A stretch of 64,000 nt of DNA from Neomicrococcus aestuarii (GCF_014201135.1 NZ_JACHDR010000001.1:2666001-2730000), one strand, 5' to 3'. Positions 8,747-18,902 are shown, counted from the first letter of the stretch. Numbers and translations are program-made. Notes: a model not told the origin generated them from the sequence alone.

Positions 8747-10255
8747 CTACTTGCTGACGCGAGCCTTCGAACCCAGCATGTGCTCTAGCGCCGAGTCCAA
8801 CGTGGAGTGCCGGAAGACGAAACCGGAGGATTGAACCTTGTCCGCGGAGACCCGCTGGCTCGCAAAAGCGAGTTCGTCCGCGCCCTCGGCGCCCAAGAGC
8901 AACTTGGGGCCAAAGGACGGAGTGGGAATCGCGGACGGTCGACGAATCACCGAACCGAGCGTTGCGGCAAATTCTTCACTTGAGACCGGGTTGGGTGCGA
9001 CCGCGTTGAAGATGCCGGAAAACTCCGGGGTCAGCGCTGCGTGAACGTACAGCGAGAGCATGTCATCGCGGCTGATCCACGAGTTCCACGCCCCGCGCGT
9101 TGTGGGTCCGCCCACGCCGGCGGCGAAGAGAGGTAAGAGTCGCGCCAAGAGCCCGCCATCGGGAGAGAGCACCAAGCCTGTTCGAAGGATCGCGACGCGG
9201 ACGGTATCCGATGCTGCTGCGAGCGCTTCGGCTTCCCACTGGGCGCAGACAGAGGCCAAGAAATCGTCTCCCACGGCGTGATCTTCGGTCAGCGGTTCGG
9301 GATCAGTGTTTTCACCCGATAGGCCGTCGTCCTCATATTCGCGGTGCGGGTGGGACCCGTAATAGCCCACGCCGGACGCGGAGATGAACGCACGCTGTTT
9401 GCCGTCCGAGCTCACGGTCCGCAGCGCGTTGGCGATGGTGCGGGTGCCCTTGACGCGTGAATCCAGGATTTCTTGCTTGGCAGCCTCCGTGAATCGCCCA
9501 CCGATCGGATGGCCCGCCAAGTGGATGATGACGTCCAGCCCGCGCATCACATCAAGATCTACGAACTCGCGTTCCGGATCCCAATCGATGCCGCGTTGGA
9601 ACGAGTGGACAATATGCCCGCCCGTGGTCAACAGGGCGCGAAGTTGAACTCCCATGAACCCGGTGGCGCCGGTGATGCCCACGCGAAGACGCGGCGTGCC
9701 CCGGTAGCGAGCGTGAAAATCAAGGTCATCGCGCAATTGACGAGCGCGGTAAGCGAAGGTTCGTTCCAGTTCGGCCGTCAAGGCTTTCTCTGCCGTCCGG
9801 CGCGCTATCGACGGCACCTTGGACGGGAGCTGGAACTCCACCGAATCGATGACGTCCGTGCCTTCTCCAAACTGCACGAACTCGTGAGTGTGCACCCACG
9901 ATTCCAGCGGTCCTTCGGCCATCTGGTCGCGGAACATGTGGGGCGCGTCCAGGGCGGTGTGCCGTGCGGTCCAGGCAATCTCGGGCCGAGCCCAGCGCGA
10001 AGGTACTCCAAAGCGTTTGGTCAATCCGGCAAGACCTTCACCCACAGCGCTCGCAGCGCTGCCGGTGATCCCGGGAGCAGAGATGAGGAGCTTGGCTTCG
10101 GAACCCACGGCCAATCCGGCGGGAGGCTCGGAGACCACGTGTCCGCCAAAAGGAGGGAACAAGCGGCGGAGCGCGCCTTCGCGGGAGAACCACGAAAACA
10201 CGGTCTCTTGGTTGTGCTGTACCGATGTGGTGTGCTCAAAATGACCCATAGACAC
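8747..10255 (-). CDS. TIGR01777-family SDR oxidoreductase with N-terminal SRPBCC domain
   Basis: This 502-residue protein has an N-terminal START/SRPBCC-like ligand-binding domain (about residues 1-165). An extended short-chain dehydrogenase/epimerase domain follows, with the nucleotide-binding motif GITGATGFMG near 192, the active-site-like YYGSHP segment and a C-terminal DUF1731-like part (KLLLGAEGADELAFASQRVSADK). This is the two-domain layout of actinobacterial TIGR01777 proteins; the substrate is unknown. The first codon is GTG, and an ATG two codons later is an equally good start; no clear ribosome binding site precedes either. It lies downstream of parC on the same strand, behind a hairpin, and converges on cydDC with a 25-bp gap. 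Confidence 0.85.
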   Translation of the reverse strand: MSMGHFEHTTSVQHNQETVFSWFSREGALRRLFPPFGGHVVSEPPAGLAVGSEAKLLISAPGITGSAASAVGEGLAGLTKRFGVPSRWARPEIAWTARHTALDAPHMFRDQMAEGPLESWVHTHEFVQFGEGTDVIDSVEFQLPSKVPSIARRTAEKALTAELERTFAYRARQLRDDLDFHARYRGTPRLRVGITGATGFMGVQLRALLTTGGHIVHSFQRGIDWDPEREFVDLDVMRGLDVIIHLAGHPIGGRFTEAAKQEILDSRVKGTRTIANALRTVSSDGKQRAFISASGVGYYGSHPHREYEDDGLSGENTDPEPLTEDHAVGDDFLASVCAQWEAEALAAASDTVRVAILRTGLVLSPDGGLLARLLPLFAAGVGGPTTRGAWNSWISRDDMLSLYVHAALTPEFSGIFNAVAPNPVSSEEFAATLGSVIRRPSAIPTPSFGPKLLLGAEGADELAFASQRVSADKVQSSGFVFRHSTLDSALEHMLGSKARVSK

Positions 10256-10265
10256 TACTGTGTCA

Positions 10266-10300
10266 GAGTTTCGCGGGCCTGTCAGGGTCTCGCGAAACTC
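10266..10300 (-). terminator. hairpin downstream of parC, 10-bp perfect stem
   Basis: GAGTTTCGCG and CGCGAAACTC form a perfect 10-bp stem around a 15-base loop. It lies between the parC stop codon and the start of the TIGR01777 gene, read leftward. There is no run of T, so it could be an imperfect terminator or a leader hairpin of the downstream gene. Confidence 0.45.
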
Positions 10301-10328
10301 CGATCACTTTCACGGTAAACCTCCAGCG

Positions 10329-13001
10329 TTAGAACAGCGTAGAGCCGTCTTCTTCCACTTCGTGCGTGCTGGCGAAGGGCTTCGAGGACGACGGCGCCTC
10401 TCGGCTCACGCGGGACGCTGCGGTAGGCCCGGGTAGCTCAGGCGAGGCCGGCTCTGGCGCAGGTAGCGCTGGAACCGTACCAGCGCTCAGATCCGCTTCA
10501 CCCTCGGGGTCTTGACCTGGGGCAGAGAAGTCGGGAACGGCGGCGTCGTACGCCGGACCAATCACGTCAACCTTTTGCGATAACGGAGCCCCGGAGCCAT
10601 CGCGCTTACCGAATTCGGTAGGCAGCACACGGGAGACACCCGCCTCGCTTGAGGCGAGAGCAGGACCTGGGCCAGCCCACGCGAGTGCCAGGTCCGTCTC
10701 ATCCTTAGTGAAACGGTGCGATCGCACGCCAGCAGTGGCGCGACCCTTCGCCGGGAAATCAGCAAGCGGCGTGAGCTTCGCCGAACCGGCTCCCGCGCCG
10801 CCAGCGATGGTGACCACCACGGTTTCGTCGCTGAGGGCGTTAACCGCCCCAAAGAAGATGACGCTGTCATCATCGCTCACCTTGATACCGGCCATGCCGC
10901 CGGCTGTGCGGCCTTGTGGTCGGACCAATTGCGCCGAGAAATGCAGTAGCTGAGCGTTCTTCGTGATGAACAGCAGGTCCGCTTCATCCGGGGCAGGGGC
11001 CGCGTTGATGACCTCGTCGCCGTCCTTGAGCGTGATGGCTTCGAAATCGTCGCGGTTGAGCGGGTAATCAGGGGTGACGCGCTTGACCACACCGTTCTTG
11101 GTGCCCAGCGCGAAGACTTCACTCAAGCTCACGAGCGCCACAATGCGTTCGGTCTTGGCGATCGCCGCGAACTCGCTGGCCTTGACGCCAGTGGCGAGGC
11201 TCGCCGAGGTCATGGTGGGCGGAAGGACCGGCATATCCACCACTTGCAGGCGAATCAGAAGTCCCGTATTCGTGAGCGCGCCGATCTCTCCGCGAGCGCT
11301 CGTAGGGACCGCGGAGAGCACCACATCGTGGCGAGCGCGCGGACCGTTGCTCTGCAGTGGCGTGCGATCCGCCGTACGCGCCAGCAAGCCGGTGGCAGAG
11401 AGCATCGCGATACATGGGGTGTCTTCCACTTCGAGAGCCAACGGCGCCTTGGCGGTAGTGCTGACGGCCTCTGGCATCACTGTGCCCTTGAGAGGCTTTG
11501 TCTCGGCGGACTTGAGCAACACGGTGCGTCGAGGCGTGGCGAACTGTGCAGAGATGTCAGCAAGCTCCGTGGAGACCACTTCGCGAAGAAGCGCTTCTGA
11601 GGCCAAGATGGCGGCGAGTTCCTCGATGGCCTTCTTGAGTTCTTCTTGTTCCTTCTCCAACTCAATGCGGGAGAACTTCGTCAATTGGCGCAAGCGCAAT
11701 TCCAGGATGTGGTTGGCCTGGATCTCCGTGAGATCAAAGACCTGCATCAAACGGGCGCGAGCCGACGCCGAATCATCCGAAGCACGAATGATCTGGATGA
11801 CCTCATCAATGTCCACGATCGCCAAGAGCAGACCCTCCACCAAGTGGAGGCGGTCCTTCTTCTTGCCCAAACGGAAACTAGTGCGGCGGCGGACCACGGT
11901 GATGCGGTGTTCAACGTAGACCTTCAGGAGCTCCAAGAGGCCTAGTGTCTGAGGCTGGCCGTCCACGAGCGCCACGTTGTTGATGCCGAAGGAATCCTCG
12001 AGCGGCGTGAGCCTATACAGCTGCTGAAGGACGGCGTTGGGATTGAAGCCGTTCTTGATCTCGATGACCAGACGCAGGCCGTTCTTGCGGTCAGTCAGGT
12101 CAACAACATCGGAGACGCCCGTGAGCTTCTTCGCGTTCGCGGCGTCCTTGATCTTTTCAATGACCTTCTCAGGTCCCACGTTGTACGGCAGTTCGGTGAC
12201 CACGAGGCCGGTCTTGCGGGCGCTGATCTGTTCAAGCTCCACCTTGGCGCGGGTCTTGAAAGAGCCTCGCCCGGTTTCGTAGGCGTCGCGAATTCCGTCC
12301 AGGCCCACAATGATGCCGCCGGAGGGCAAATCCGGTCCCGGCACGAACTTCATGATGTCGGCGAGCGTGGCATCCGGATGCTCGATCAAGTGGCGGGCGG
12401 CCGAAATGACTTCACCCAAGTTGTGGGGTGCCATGTTGGTGGCCATGCCTACGGCAATGCCGGTGGCGCCGTTGACCAGCAAGTTAGGGAACGCGGCAGG
12501 GAGCACGTCCGGCTGCTGGAGCTGGTTGTCATAGTTGGGGACGAAGTCCACGACGTCTTCGTCGAGGTGATCCGTCATGGCCAACGCGGCTGCGGCGAGG
12601 CGGGCTTCGGTGTAACGCGGGGCGGCCGGCCCGTCATCGAGGGAGCCGAAGTTTCCGTGACCATCAACTAGCGGCAGGCGCAGCGCGAAGGATTGGGACA
12701 TGCGCACCATGGCGTCATAGATCGCGGCGTCGCCGTGCGGGTGCAGCTTGCCCATCACTTCGCCCACCACGCGCGCACTCTTGACGTGTCCGCGGTCCGG
12801 GCGAAGGCCCATGTCAGACATCATGTAGAGGATGCGACGCTGGACGGGCTTGAGGCCATCGCGAGCATCTGGGAGCGCGCGCGAATAGATCACCGAGTAG
12901 GCGTATTCGAGGAAAGATTCTTCCATTTCGGAAGTGACATCGATGTCAACGATGTGTTCTTCAAAATCCTCTAGTGGGGTTTGATTCTTGCCTCGAGGCA
13001 T
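10329..13001 (-). CDS. parC: DNA topoisomerase IV subunit A (ParC)
   Basis: This 890-residue type IIA topoisomerase A subunit has the breakage-reunion domain with the catalytic tyrosine at residue 130 in [10 protein letters not shown]. The quinolone-resistance region reads [17 protein letters not shown], and a GyrA/ParC-type beta-pinwheel C-terminal domain follows. The last ~60 residues are a Pro/Ala/Ser-rich tail, probably disordered. ParC with ParE separates linked daughter chromosomes. Assignment as ParC rather than GyrA rests on the sequence style and on the nearby ParE-type gene (ending at 1069). It is divergent from the GNAT/acyl-CoA synthetase gene across only 62 bp. Confidence 0.92.
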   Translation of the reverse strand: MPRGKNQTPLEDFEEHIVDIDVTSEMEESFLEYAYSVIYSRALPDARDGLKPVQRRILYMMSDMGLRPDRGHVKSARVVGEVMGKLHPHGDAAIYDAMVRMSQSFALRLPLVDGHGNFGSLDDGPAAPRYTEARLAAAALAMTDHLDEDVVDFVPNYDNQLQQPDVLPAAFPNLLVNGATGIAVGMATNMAPHNLGEVISAARHLIEHPDATLADIMKFVPGPDLPSGGIIVGLDGIRDAYETGRGSFKTRAKVELEQISARKTGLVVTELPYNVGPEKVIEKIKDAANAKKLTGVSDVVDLTDRKNGLRLVIEIKNGFNPNAVLQQLYRLTPLEDSFGINNVALVDGQPQTLGLLELLKVYVEHRITVVRRRTSFRLGKKKDRLHLVEGLLLAIVDIDEVIQIIRASDDSASARARLMQVFDLTEIQANHILELRLRQLTKFSRIELEKEQEELKKAIEELAAILASEALLREVVSTELADISAQFATPRRTVLLKSAETKPLKGTVMPEAVSTTAKAPLALEVEDTPCIAMLSATGLLARTADRTPLQSNGPRARHDVVLSAVPTSARGEIGALTNTGLLIRLQVVDMPVLPPTMTSASLATGVKASEFAAIAKTERIVALVSLSEVFALGTKNGVVKRVTPDYPLNRDDFEAITLKDGDEVINAAPAPDEADLLFITKNAQLLHFSAQLVRPQGRTAGGMAGIKVSDDDSVIFFGAVNALSDETVVVTIAGGAGAGSAKLTPLADFPAKGRATAGVRSHRFTKDETDLALAWAGPGPALASSEAGVSRVLPTEFGKRDGSGAPLSQKVDVIGPAYDAAVPDFSAPGQDPEGEADLSAGTVPALPAPEPASPELPGPTAASRVSREAPSSSKPFASTHEVEEDGSTLF

Positions 13002-13063
13002 AAAGTGCGTCAGTCCTTAGTGTTTCTAGCGCGCTCAGAGAGCGTTTGGCCTAGGCTAACAAT

Positions 13064-15742
13064 ATGGTGGATGGACAGAAAAGCCCCGGATATCCGGCGC
13101 ACTGGGAAGCTGACGTCGTCCTCAAGGACGGCTCAACAGCACATATTCGGCCCATTACGCCCCAAGACGCCGCGGGACTAGAGGCTCTGCACGCGGGGCA
13201 ATCTGAGACTTCTATCTATCTCCGCTTCTTCACCTATAAAGCGCGATTGACTGAAAAAGAGCTTAAACGATTCACCGAAGTGGATCATAAGAGCCGCGTA
13301 GCGCTCATCGTGGAGCGCTCCAACGCCATCATCGGTGTGGGCCGTTATGACCGTCTGGATGATCCCGAAGAGGCAGAGGTCGCCTTCAACATCTCTGACG
13401 CCTTTCAGGGCCAAGGGCTTGGCTCCATCCTGATTGAGCACCTTGCCGCCGCCGCTCGCGAAAACGGTATTGAACGCTTCTCCGCCGAAGTCCTGCCGGA
13501 GAACCGAAAGATGATCACGGTCTTCAACGAGACCGGTTTTGATGTGAAACGCCACTTCGATGACGGCGTGGTCATGGTGGAGTTCCCGATCGACCCCACG
13601 GAAAAGTCCCGTGCCGTCATGGAATCTCGCGAACACCGTGCCGAAGCCAAGAGCCTCGTGGACCTGTTGAACCCGCGCAGCGTCGCCGTGATCGGCGCCA
13701 GCCGCGATTGGGGCACCGTGGGGTACTCCTTCATGGAGCACATTGTGGACGGCGGCTTCGAAGGCCCCGTGTACGCCGTGAACCCCGAAGCCCTCGAACT
13801 TGCCGGCACCTTCAGCTACTCGCGACTCTCCGAAGTTCCAGGACCCGTGGATCTGGCCGTGGTGTCCGTTCCTCGCGATCAGATCATGGGCGTGGCTCGA
13901 GACTGCGCCGCAGCTGGCGTGCGCGGCATGCTGGTAGCCACCGCTGGCTTTGATGACGGCGGATCAGGACTGGAAGTCCAACGCGAACTCGTGCGCGTTG
14001 CCCGCGTCAACGGCATGCGCGTCATTGGCCCGGCGTCCTTGGGAATCGTCAACACGGATCCGGCCGTCAAGCTCAACGCGTCCATGGCGCCCGGCCTCCC
14101 TCGGGAAGGCGGACTGGCGCTCTTTAGCCAATCGGCGGCTATCGGCGCCATCCTGTACGCCGCTGCCAGCCGCAGCGGACTGGGCATCTCATCGATTGTC
14201 TCTGCGGGCAACCGCGCCGATATGTCGGGCAATGACGCCATGCAGTACTGGGAGGACGACGAACGCACCAAGGTGGTGGGTCTCTACCTCGAATCCTTCG
14301 GTAACCCCCGTAAGTTCTCACGCATTGCCCGTCGACTCTCGCAAAAGAAGCCAGTGATTGTGGCCAAGAGCGATGTCATGGGCTTGCGCCTTCCGCCCGG
14401 TCACGAGGTCCGCGCCACGCAGGCTCCTCTGGGAGCAGTGGACGCCATGCTGGAACAGTCCGGCGTCATCCGCGTCGGCACTTACGAACAGCTCATGGAC
14501 GTCGCGCAGATCATTGAGTCTCAACCGCTTCCTGCCGGTGACGGTCTAGGCGTGCTCTCGAACTCTCGTGCACTGGGCCGCGTCGTGGCGGATAACGCGG
14601 AGACCAAGGGCCTGAAGGTCGCGGTGCATGATCACGATCTCAGCCTGAACGATGGCCTCACCCGTTCCTTGCCGCGCCTCAAGCACCACCTCATGACGGT
14701 CCTCGAGCGTGAAGACGTCCACACCGCCGTCGTGACCCTGTTGCCGAGCCCCGGCATCACCGAACGCGCCGTCGCCGAAGCCATCGAGCAGGTCGGCGCC
14801 GAGACCGGCAAGACGGTCATCACGGTCTTTGCTGGCATTACGGATCCCACCGCACTTGTGGACGGGCTCTTCGGGAAGCTTCCGTGCTTCTCTAGCCCGG
14901 GCCGCGCGACCAACGCCCTCGCGCAGATAGTTCGCTACGTCCAGTGGCGTCGTCGTGATTTTGGAAGCTTTGCGGAACCGGAAGACATCAACCTCAACCC
15001 CGCCGAGGACCTGGTCCACGAATGGTCCCAGCGCGCGAACGGCACCGAGCTGGTCCAGCTCAGCGACGAAGCCGCGTCCGAACTGCTGGCGTGCTACGGG
15101 ATCACCATGGTGCCGTCGGCTAAATTCGCGGACGCCGACGCGGGCGTGGCCGCGGCCAACCGTCTTGGCTGGCCTGTTGTTTTGAAGACTCAGGACCAGT
15201 ACTTGCGCCACCGCCTTGACTTGGGCGGGGTGCAGCTGAACATTCCCGACGAAGCCTCGTTGCGCCACAACATCATGCGCATGACGGAAGTCATGGAGCC
15301 CTACGGTGCCACCAAGCTTGAAGTCCAGCACATGGTGGACGCCGGTCAGGGCACCATCCTGCGGGCCATCGAGGATCCGCTCCTTGGCCCTCTGGTGTCC
15401 TTCGGCATCTCTGGTGACGCGGTCCTGCTGCTCGATGACTGGGCCCATGGTATTCCGCCGCTGTCCTCGACGGACGTGAGTGAATTTGTGCGCTCGCCGC
15501 AGGCTGCCCGGAAGCTCTTCGGCTACGAAGGCGTGCCACCGGTGAACATTGATCTTCTCGAGAACATTGTTCGACGCATTGCGATCCTGAAGGACAACCA
15601 TCCGGAGGTGGCGTTGTTGGAGATCAATCCGCTGGTCGCCTCGGAGCGCACGGTGAGCGTGTTGTCCGTGGATATTCGGGTGGCGGATGCTGCGCGCCGT
15701 ACCGATAGCGCCCGGCGAGCGGTCTCCACTCACTCCTATTAG
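13064..15742 (+). CDS. GNAT acetyltransferase fused to NDP-forming acyl-CoA synthetase domains (Pat-like protein lysine acetyltransferase)
   Basis: This 892-residue fusion begins with a GNAT domain (residues ~25-180) whose acetyl-CoA loop reads QGQGLGS. A CoA-binding Rossmann domain follows (SVAVIGASRDWGTVGY, near 205), then succinyl-CoA-ligase-like domains (SQSAAIGAILYAA near 360) and a C-terminal ATP-grasp-like domain (~680-870, ending in ALLEINPLVAS). GNAT-first order is the arrangement reported for type II Pat enzymes such as the Streptomyces lividans protein, in contrast to E. coli PatZ where GNAT is C-terminal. Such enzymes acetylate lysines of acyl-CoA synthetases. A TAGGCT box ends six bases before the ATG and there is no ribosome binding site, so the mRNA may be leaderless. 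A bifunctional ADP-forming acetyl-CoA synthetase is the alternative. Confidence 0.85.
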   Translation: MVDGQKSPGYPAHWEADVVLKDGSTAHIRPITPQDAAGLEALHAGQSETSIYLRFFTYKARLTEKELKRFTEVDHKSRVALIVERSNAIIGVGRYDRLDDPEEAEVAFNISDAFQGQGLGSILIEHLAAAARENGIERFSAEVLPENRKMITVFNETGFDVKRHFDDGVVMVEFPIDPTEKSRAVMESREHRAEAKSLVDLLNPRSVAVIGASRDWGTVGYSFMEHIVDGGFEGPVYAVNPEALELAGTFSYSRLSEVPGPVDLAVVSVPRDQIMGVARDCAAAGVRGMLVATAGFDDGGSGLEVQRELVRVARVNGMRVIGPASLGIVNTDPAVKLNASMAPGLPREGGLALFSQSAAIGAILYAAASRSGLGISSIVSAGNRADMSGNDAMQYWEDDERTKVVGLYLESFGNPRKFSRIARRLSQKKPVIVAKSDVMGLRLPPGHEVRATQAPLGAVDAMLEQSGVIRVGTYEQLMDVAQIIESQPLPAGDGLGVLSNSRALGRVVADNAETKGLKVAVHDHDLSLNDGLTRSLPRLKHHLMTVLEREDVHTAVVTLLPSPGITERAVAEAIEQVGAETGKTVITVFAGITDPTALVDGLFGKLPCFSSPGRATNALAQIVRYVQWRRRDFGSFAEPEDINLNPAEDLVHEWSQRANGTELVQLSDEAASELLACYGITMVPSAKFADADAGVAAANRLGWPVVLKTQDQYLRHRLDLGGVQLNIPDEASLRHNIMRMTEVMEPYGATKLEVQHMVDAGQGTILRAIEDPLLGPLVSFGISGDAVLLLDDWAHGIPPLSSTDVSEFVRSPQAARKLFGYEGVPPVNIDLLENIVRRIAILKDNHPEVALLEINPLVASERTVSVLSVDIRVADAARRTDSARRAVSTHSY

Positions 15743-15832
15743 GGAGTACGACGACGCTGCTGGGGTCTCGCTGTTGGCTTCATGAACGCTGGGCTCGGTA
15801 TCGCGAGCAGGCGATACAGGGGGCTTTCACCG

Positions 15833-15838
15833 TAGACT
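15833..15838 (+). promoter_or_regulatory. -10 box TAGACT of a probable leaderless transcript
   Basis: TAGACT ends six bases before the ATG of the DUF5998 gene and no ribosome binding site lies between them. This is the spacing expected if transcription starts at or next to the A of the start codon, which is common in actinobacteria. No good -35 is visible. Confidence 0.4.
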
Positions 15839-15844
15839 GAACAA

Positions 15845-16501
15845 ATGACTTCTCGGCATACACAGAGCAATCCGGCAATGGACAGCGAACTGCATGCGGC
15901 CCTCGTGACGGCAGGGTTCTACCCTCAGTTGGTGTCCGATGTTCTTGAAGATGCGCTCGCGGGATACACGGTGGTGTCCCACATGGTGCATCTTGAAACG
16001 CATATCGACAACGCTGAAGTTCACCGTCACGTCACCGCTCTGGTGGTCACGAATGAGACCCTCGTGGTGCTTCATGTTGATGACGAGATGTTGGATGAGC
16101 AAGGCGCTCACGTCTCAGCAACCGTCTCCACGGAAACTGTGCCGCTGGTTCGCTTGGGCTCCGTCATCCTGTCTTACGGCTACTACCAGCCGCAGAACTA
16201 CAAGACCGGCGATCAGCTCATGGACTTGACTGTCACCGCGTCCTGGTCGGGAAGCCAGCGAGCTGACCTTGTTCCAGCAACCTGCGGGGATCCGCAGTGC
16301 GATGCCGACCACGGTTACCAGGGAACGTTGCCCAAGGAAGACATGGTGCTTCGCGTTTCCGTAGAAGCTGACGGTGCCGCGAAGGTTGACGAGGCACGCC
16401 GCTTCGCCCGAGCCTTGCGCGCTGCCTCGGTTCGCGCCACGATCGATGCCGCTAGCGGTGTGGTGGCCGGTTCGGCCGTTGCTCCGTCTGTGGCCCGCTA
16501 A
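15845..16501 (+). CDS. DUF5998 family conserved actinobacterial protein
   Basis: This 218-residue soluble protein has no recognisable catalytic motif. It has a mixed alpha/beta look, with VTALVVTNETLVVLHVDDE and a CGDPQCDADHGY segment holding two cysteines and a histidine that could bind a metal. I recognise it as the small family (DUF5998) that in many Micrococcales lies directly upstream of the phosphodiesterase-like gene, as here (3-bp gap). The function is unknown. Conserved pairing suggests it works with the downstream enzyme, but that is inference. Confidence 0.75.
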   Translation: MTSRHTQSNPAMDSELHAALVTAGFYPQLVSDVLEDALAGYTVVSHMVHLETHIDNAEVHRHVTALVVTNETLVVLHVDDEMLDEQGAHVSATVSTETVPLVRLGSVILSYGYYQPQNYKTGDQLMDLTVTASWSGSQRADLVPATCGDPQCDADHGYQGTLPKEDMVLRVSVEADGAAKVDEARRFARALRAASVRATIDAASGVVAGSAVAPSVAR

Positions 16502-16504
16502 CTC

Positions 16505-17710
16505 GTGGGCGTAGTGCACGAATCCGTCTGGCCGGCCGCCTTCGGACCCGAACGCCGGGGGAGTTTGCCACCCGTTGAAGGGCACACCGAACCCCGCCCA
16601 GTTTCCACAATTGCTGACGTGCTCTCGAGCGCGGCGGCCGTCTTGGGTGTCGACGGTTTTGAGAACACGTTGAACCTTCCGGCCGCCACACGGGTGTGCG
16701 TGATCCTGGTGGATGGGCTGGGCTTGCGCCTTCTGAAGAAGAAGGCTGCGTACGCGCCGTTCATCAAATCGGTTATCGACTCAAACAAGCCGCTGGAAGC
16801 GGCGTTTCCCACCACCACGGCAACCTCGCTTGCGTCTCTGGGAACCGGCTTGCCGTCAGGCCAGCACGGTTTGGCCGGCTATGACGCGGTGGATCCTGTA
16901 CTGCGACGCACGGTGAACCAGCTCAGCGGCTGGCCCGCAGACCTTCTGCCGGATCAGTGGCAACCGCACCCGACCATTTTTGAGCGGGCAAGCGAAACGC
17001 TCAACGTCACCACCGTCAGTAAAGCCAAGTTTGAAGAAAGCTCGCTTACGCGGGCTGCTCTTCGCGGCGGAAACTTTGTGGCCGCCGGATCCCTCACGGC
17101 ACGCGCCGGGGCGGCTCTCGAAGCGCTCAAGGCGCCACAGAGCCTGGTCTATTTCTATTGGGATGAGATCGACAAAGCCGGTCACCGCTTTGGATCAGAG
17201 TCTGAGAAGTGGACGTTCCAGCTCGAAGAGCTAGATTCCGGCTTGCGTCGCTTTGCCGCTCGCGTCCCGGCCAATACCTTGGTGCTGCTGACTGCGGATC
17301 ACGGCATGGTGGATATCCCCGAGGCCCAGCGCATCGATTACTCGCAATTCCCAGAGCTGCTGGACGGCATCGAGCTGACAGCGGGGGAGCCGCGGTGCGT
17401 GCAATTGCACTTCGCCCTCGACGCCACCGACGAACAGCGCGAACGTACCATCACCGCGTGGCGGGAACGCTTCGCAAAACAGGCCGTGGTCATGGAACGT
17501 CATGAAGTCATTGCTCGAGGACTCTTGGGCGAGAACCCGGACCCACGGGTAGTGGGACGTTTCGGTGATGTCTTTGTTCTAGCTCACGCACAGGTAGCGC
17601 TGTTGGATGGGCGCCGCGTGGCCCCTCACGCGTTCAGCGTAGTGGGTCAGCACGGAAGCTTGACCGCGGCAGAGCGCATCATCCCTCTGCTGACGCTAAA
17701 GAGGCCCTAA
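16505..17710 (+). CDS. alkaline-phosphatase superfamily nucleotide pyrophosphatase/phosphodiesterase
   Basis: This 401-residue enzyme has the metal-site pattern of type I phosphodiesterases. Asp in VILVDGLG (near residue 68) and the Thr nucleophile in FPTTTATS (~105) come first. They are followed by Asp and His in WDEIDKAGH (~220), Asp-His in TADHGM (~262) and a final His in VGQHGS near the C-terminus. No signal peptide is visible, so it probably acts in the cytoplasm. The substrate is not known; nucleotide or phosphonate-type esters are possible. The GTG start lies 3 bp after the DUF5998 stop codon. The stop codon is part of the following hairpin arm. Confidence 0.85.
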   Translation: MGVVHESVWPAAFGPERRGSLPPVEGHTEPRPVSTIADVLSSAAAVLGVDGFENTLNLPAATRVCVILVDGLGLRLLKKKAAYAPFIKSVIDSNKPLEAAFPTTTATSLASLGTGLPSGQHGLAGYDAVDPVLRRTVNQLSGWPADLLPDQWQPHPTIFERASETLNVTTVSKAKFEESSLTRAALRGGNFVAAGSLTARAGAALEALKAPQSLVYFYWDEIDKAGHRFGSESEKWTFQLEELDSGLRRFAARVPANTLVLLTADHGMVDIPEAQRIDYSQFPELLDGIELTAGEPRCVQLHFALDATDEQRERTITAWRERFAKQAVVMERHEVIARGLLGENPDPRVVGRFGDVFVLAHAQVALLDGRRVAPHAFSVVGQHGSLTAAERIIPLLTLKRP

Positions 17711-17748
17711 ATCCGCTAACAGGTAATTCCTGACAGCGGATTTAGGGC
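17704..17748. terminator. bidirectional terminator-like hairpin, 14-bp stem, containing the stop codon
   Basis: GCCCTAAATCCGCT and AGCGGATTTAGGGC pair perfectly over 14 bp, with a second inner CAGG/CCTG stem. The left arm includes the TAA stop of the phosphodiesterase gene. The hairpin lies between that gene and the convergent sepH, so it can serve both. There is no T-run. Confidence 0.65.
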
Positions 17749-17765
17749 TTCTAGTGGGGGACTGC

Positions 17766-18902
17766 TTAGCGGTCCTTCTTGCCGAAGACGATCTCATCCC
17801 AGCTAGGGACAGACGAACGGCGACGCTTGTTCTTAGGGTGCGACTCTTCAGTTGCTTCCTTTGACGCTTCTTCAGCCTTCTGAGGCTCTTCAGCTGGCTG
17901 GGAGTCCTTAGAACGGGACGCACGATCAAGTCGCGTTACGGACGCAAGACGGTCGTTGCGTACGGGAGCGGCTTCTTCCTTGCCGGAATCTACCGGGCTG
18001 GACGCGGCGTCGTCGTACTCATTGTTCTCATCCTCATCCAGCAAAGCCGGGTTGCGAGGGTGAGCCGCAGGAATAGAACCCTTGGAAAGCATCAGCGCGA
18101 GAGCGTCATCGGCGTCCTCGTCGGCACCAAGGCGCTGACCGCGGCGCTGACGGAGCACCTCAAGCAACTCTTCTTGCTCGCTGGGCTCGGGAGCGGTACG
18201 GCGGCCTGGTTGTTCCGAGGCTTCAACATCAAAAACGTTGTCCTGAACCGCGCTCAGTCGACGCACGGGACCGGGATGATCCACGGTCTCCAACTCGCCA
18301 AGCACTTGAGCCCAGCGGTTCTTGTTCATGAGCGTGCGGTGCGTGGCATGGAAAATCCAACGCGCCGGCGGTTCTTCACCAATGACACGGGACTCGGTGG
18401 AGGAAGTGTCGAAGTCGCATGTGACTTCCCACTGTCCATCCTCGAGACGCCACGCATCCCAGCGGGCCTCCGCGGTATCGATGCCGAACTGGCGTAAACG
18501 GACCTCAACCATCGAGCCCAGCGTGGCTGGTTCGTCGCCGAAAGCGGCACGGTAAGTCTCCGAATGTGACGGAGCAGAAACCTCAACGGCCTGCGCCAGA
18601 CGAGCCACGTGATCGCGCTCGGCGCGCACCGGGCCTTCGTACTTCAAGATGTGAGCGAGCGTCAGACCGGACTCGGCAGCCACTTCTTCAGCGGACATTC
18701 CCGACCGGATACGGCCCTGAATTTCGCGAGGAGTCAACTGCAACGGAGCATCATTTTCGCCACGGTGTGAACGGAAATGGGCGCGCGAAATCGCGGCGCG
18801 CAATGCTTCATCGATAGGTAGCTCGAAGGTCGCGCCGTCGTCACCGCTTAAGAGCAACGTGTTGCCCTCTTCGTGAATCCCGACAAGCCTCAGCTGCGTC
18901 AT
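17766..18902 (-). CDS. sepH: septation protein SepH (DUF3071)
   Basis: This 378-residue protein has the conserved N-terminal DUF3071 domain, beginning MTQLRLVGIHEEG. It includes a helix-turn-helix-like part (LTPREIQGRIRSGMSAEEVAAESGLTLAHILKYEGPV, residues ~55-91), a second conserved region to ~195 and a long acidic, low-complexity linker. The short conserved C-terminal motif SSVPSWDEIVFG is also present. SepH of Streptomyces and mycobacteria binds FtsZ and stimulates its assembly at division sites. The gene ends at a shared terminator hairpin and is divergent from the DUF4193 gene across a 250-bp region that contains palindromes. Confidence 0.9.
   Translation of the reverse strand: MTQLRLVGIHEEGNTLLLSGDDGATFELPIDEALRAAISRAHFRSHRGENDAPLQLTPREIQGRIRSGMSAEEVAAESGLTLAHILKYEGPVRAERDHVARLAQAVEVSAPSHSETYRAAFGDEPATLGSMVEVRLRQFGIDTAEARWDAWRLEDGQWEVTCDFDTSSTESRVIGEEPPARWIFHATHRTLMNKNRWAQVLGELETVDHPGPVRRLSAVQDNVFDVEASEQPGRRTAPEPSEQEELLEVLRQRRGQRLGADEDADDALALMLSKGSIPAAHPRNPALLDEDENNEYDDAASSPVDSGKEEAAPVRNDRLASVTRLDRASRSKDSQPAEEPQKAEEASKEATEESHPKNKRRRSSVPSWDEIVFGKKDR

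Noticed and set aside
2-13001. Reading the two topoisomerase genes as gyrB/gyrA near the replication origin
   Set aside because: The B subunit has the EGDSALGTAK form typical of ParE, the two genes are on opposite strands 9 kb apart, and there is no dnaA, dnaN, recF or DnaA-box cluster.
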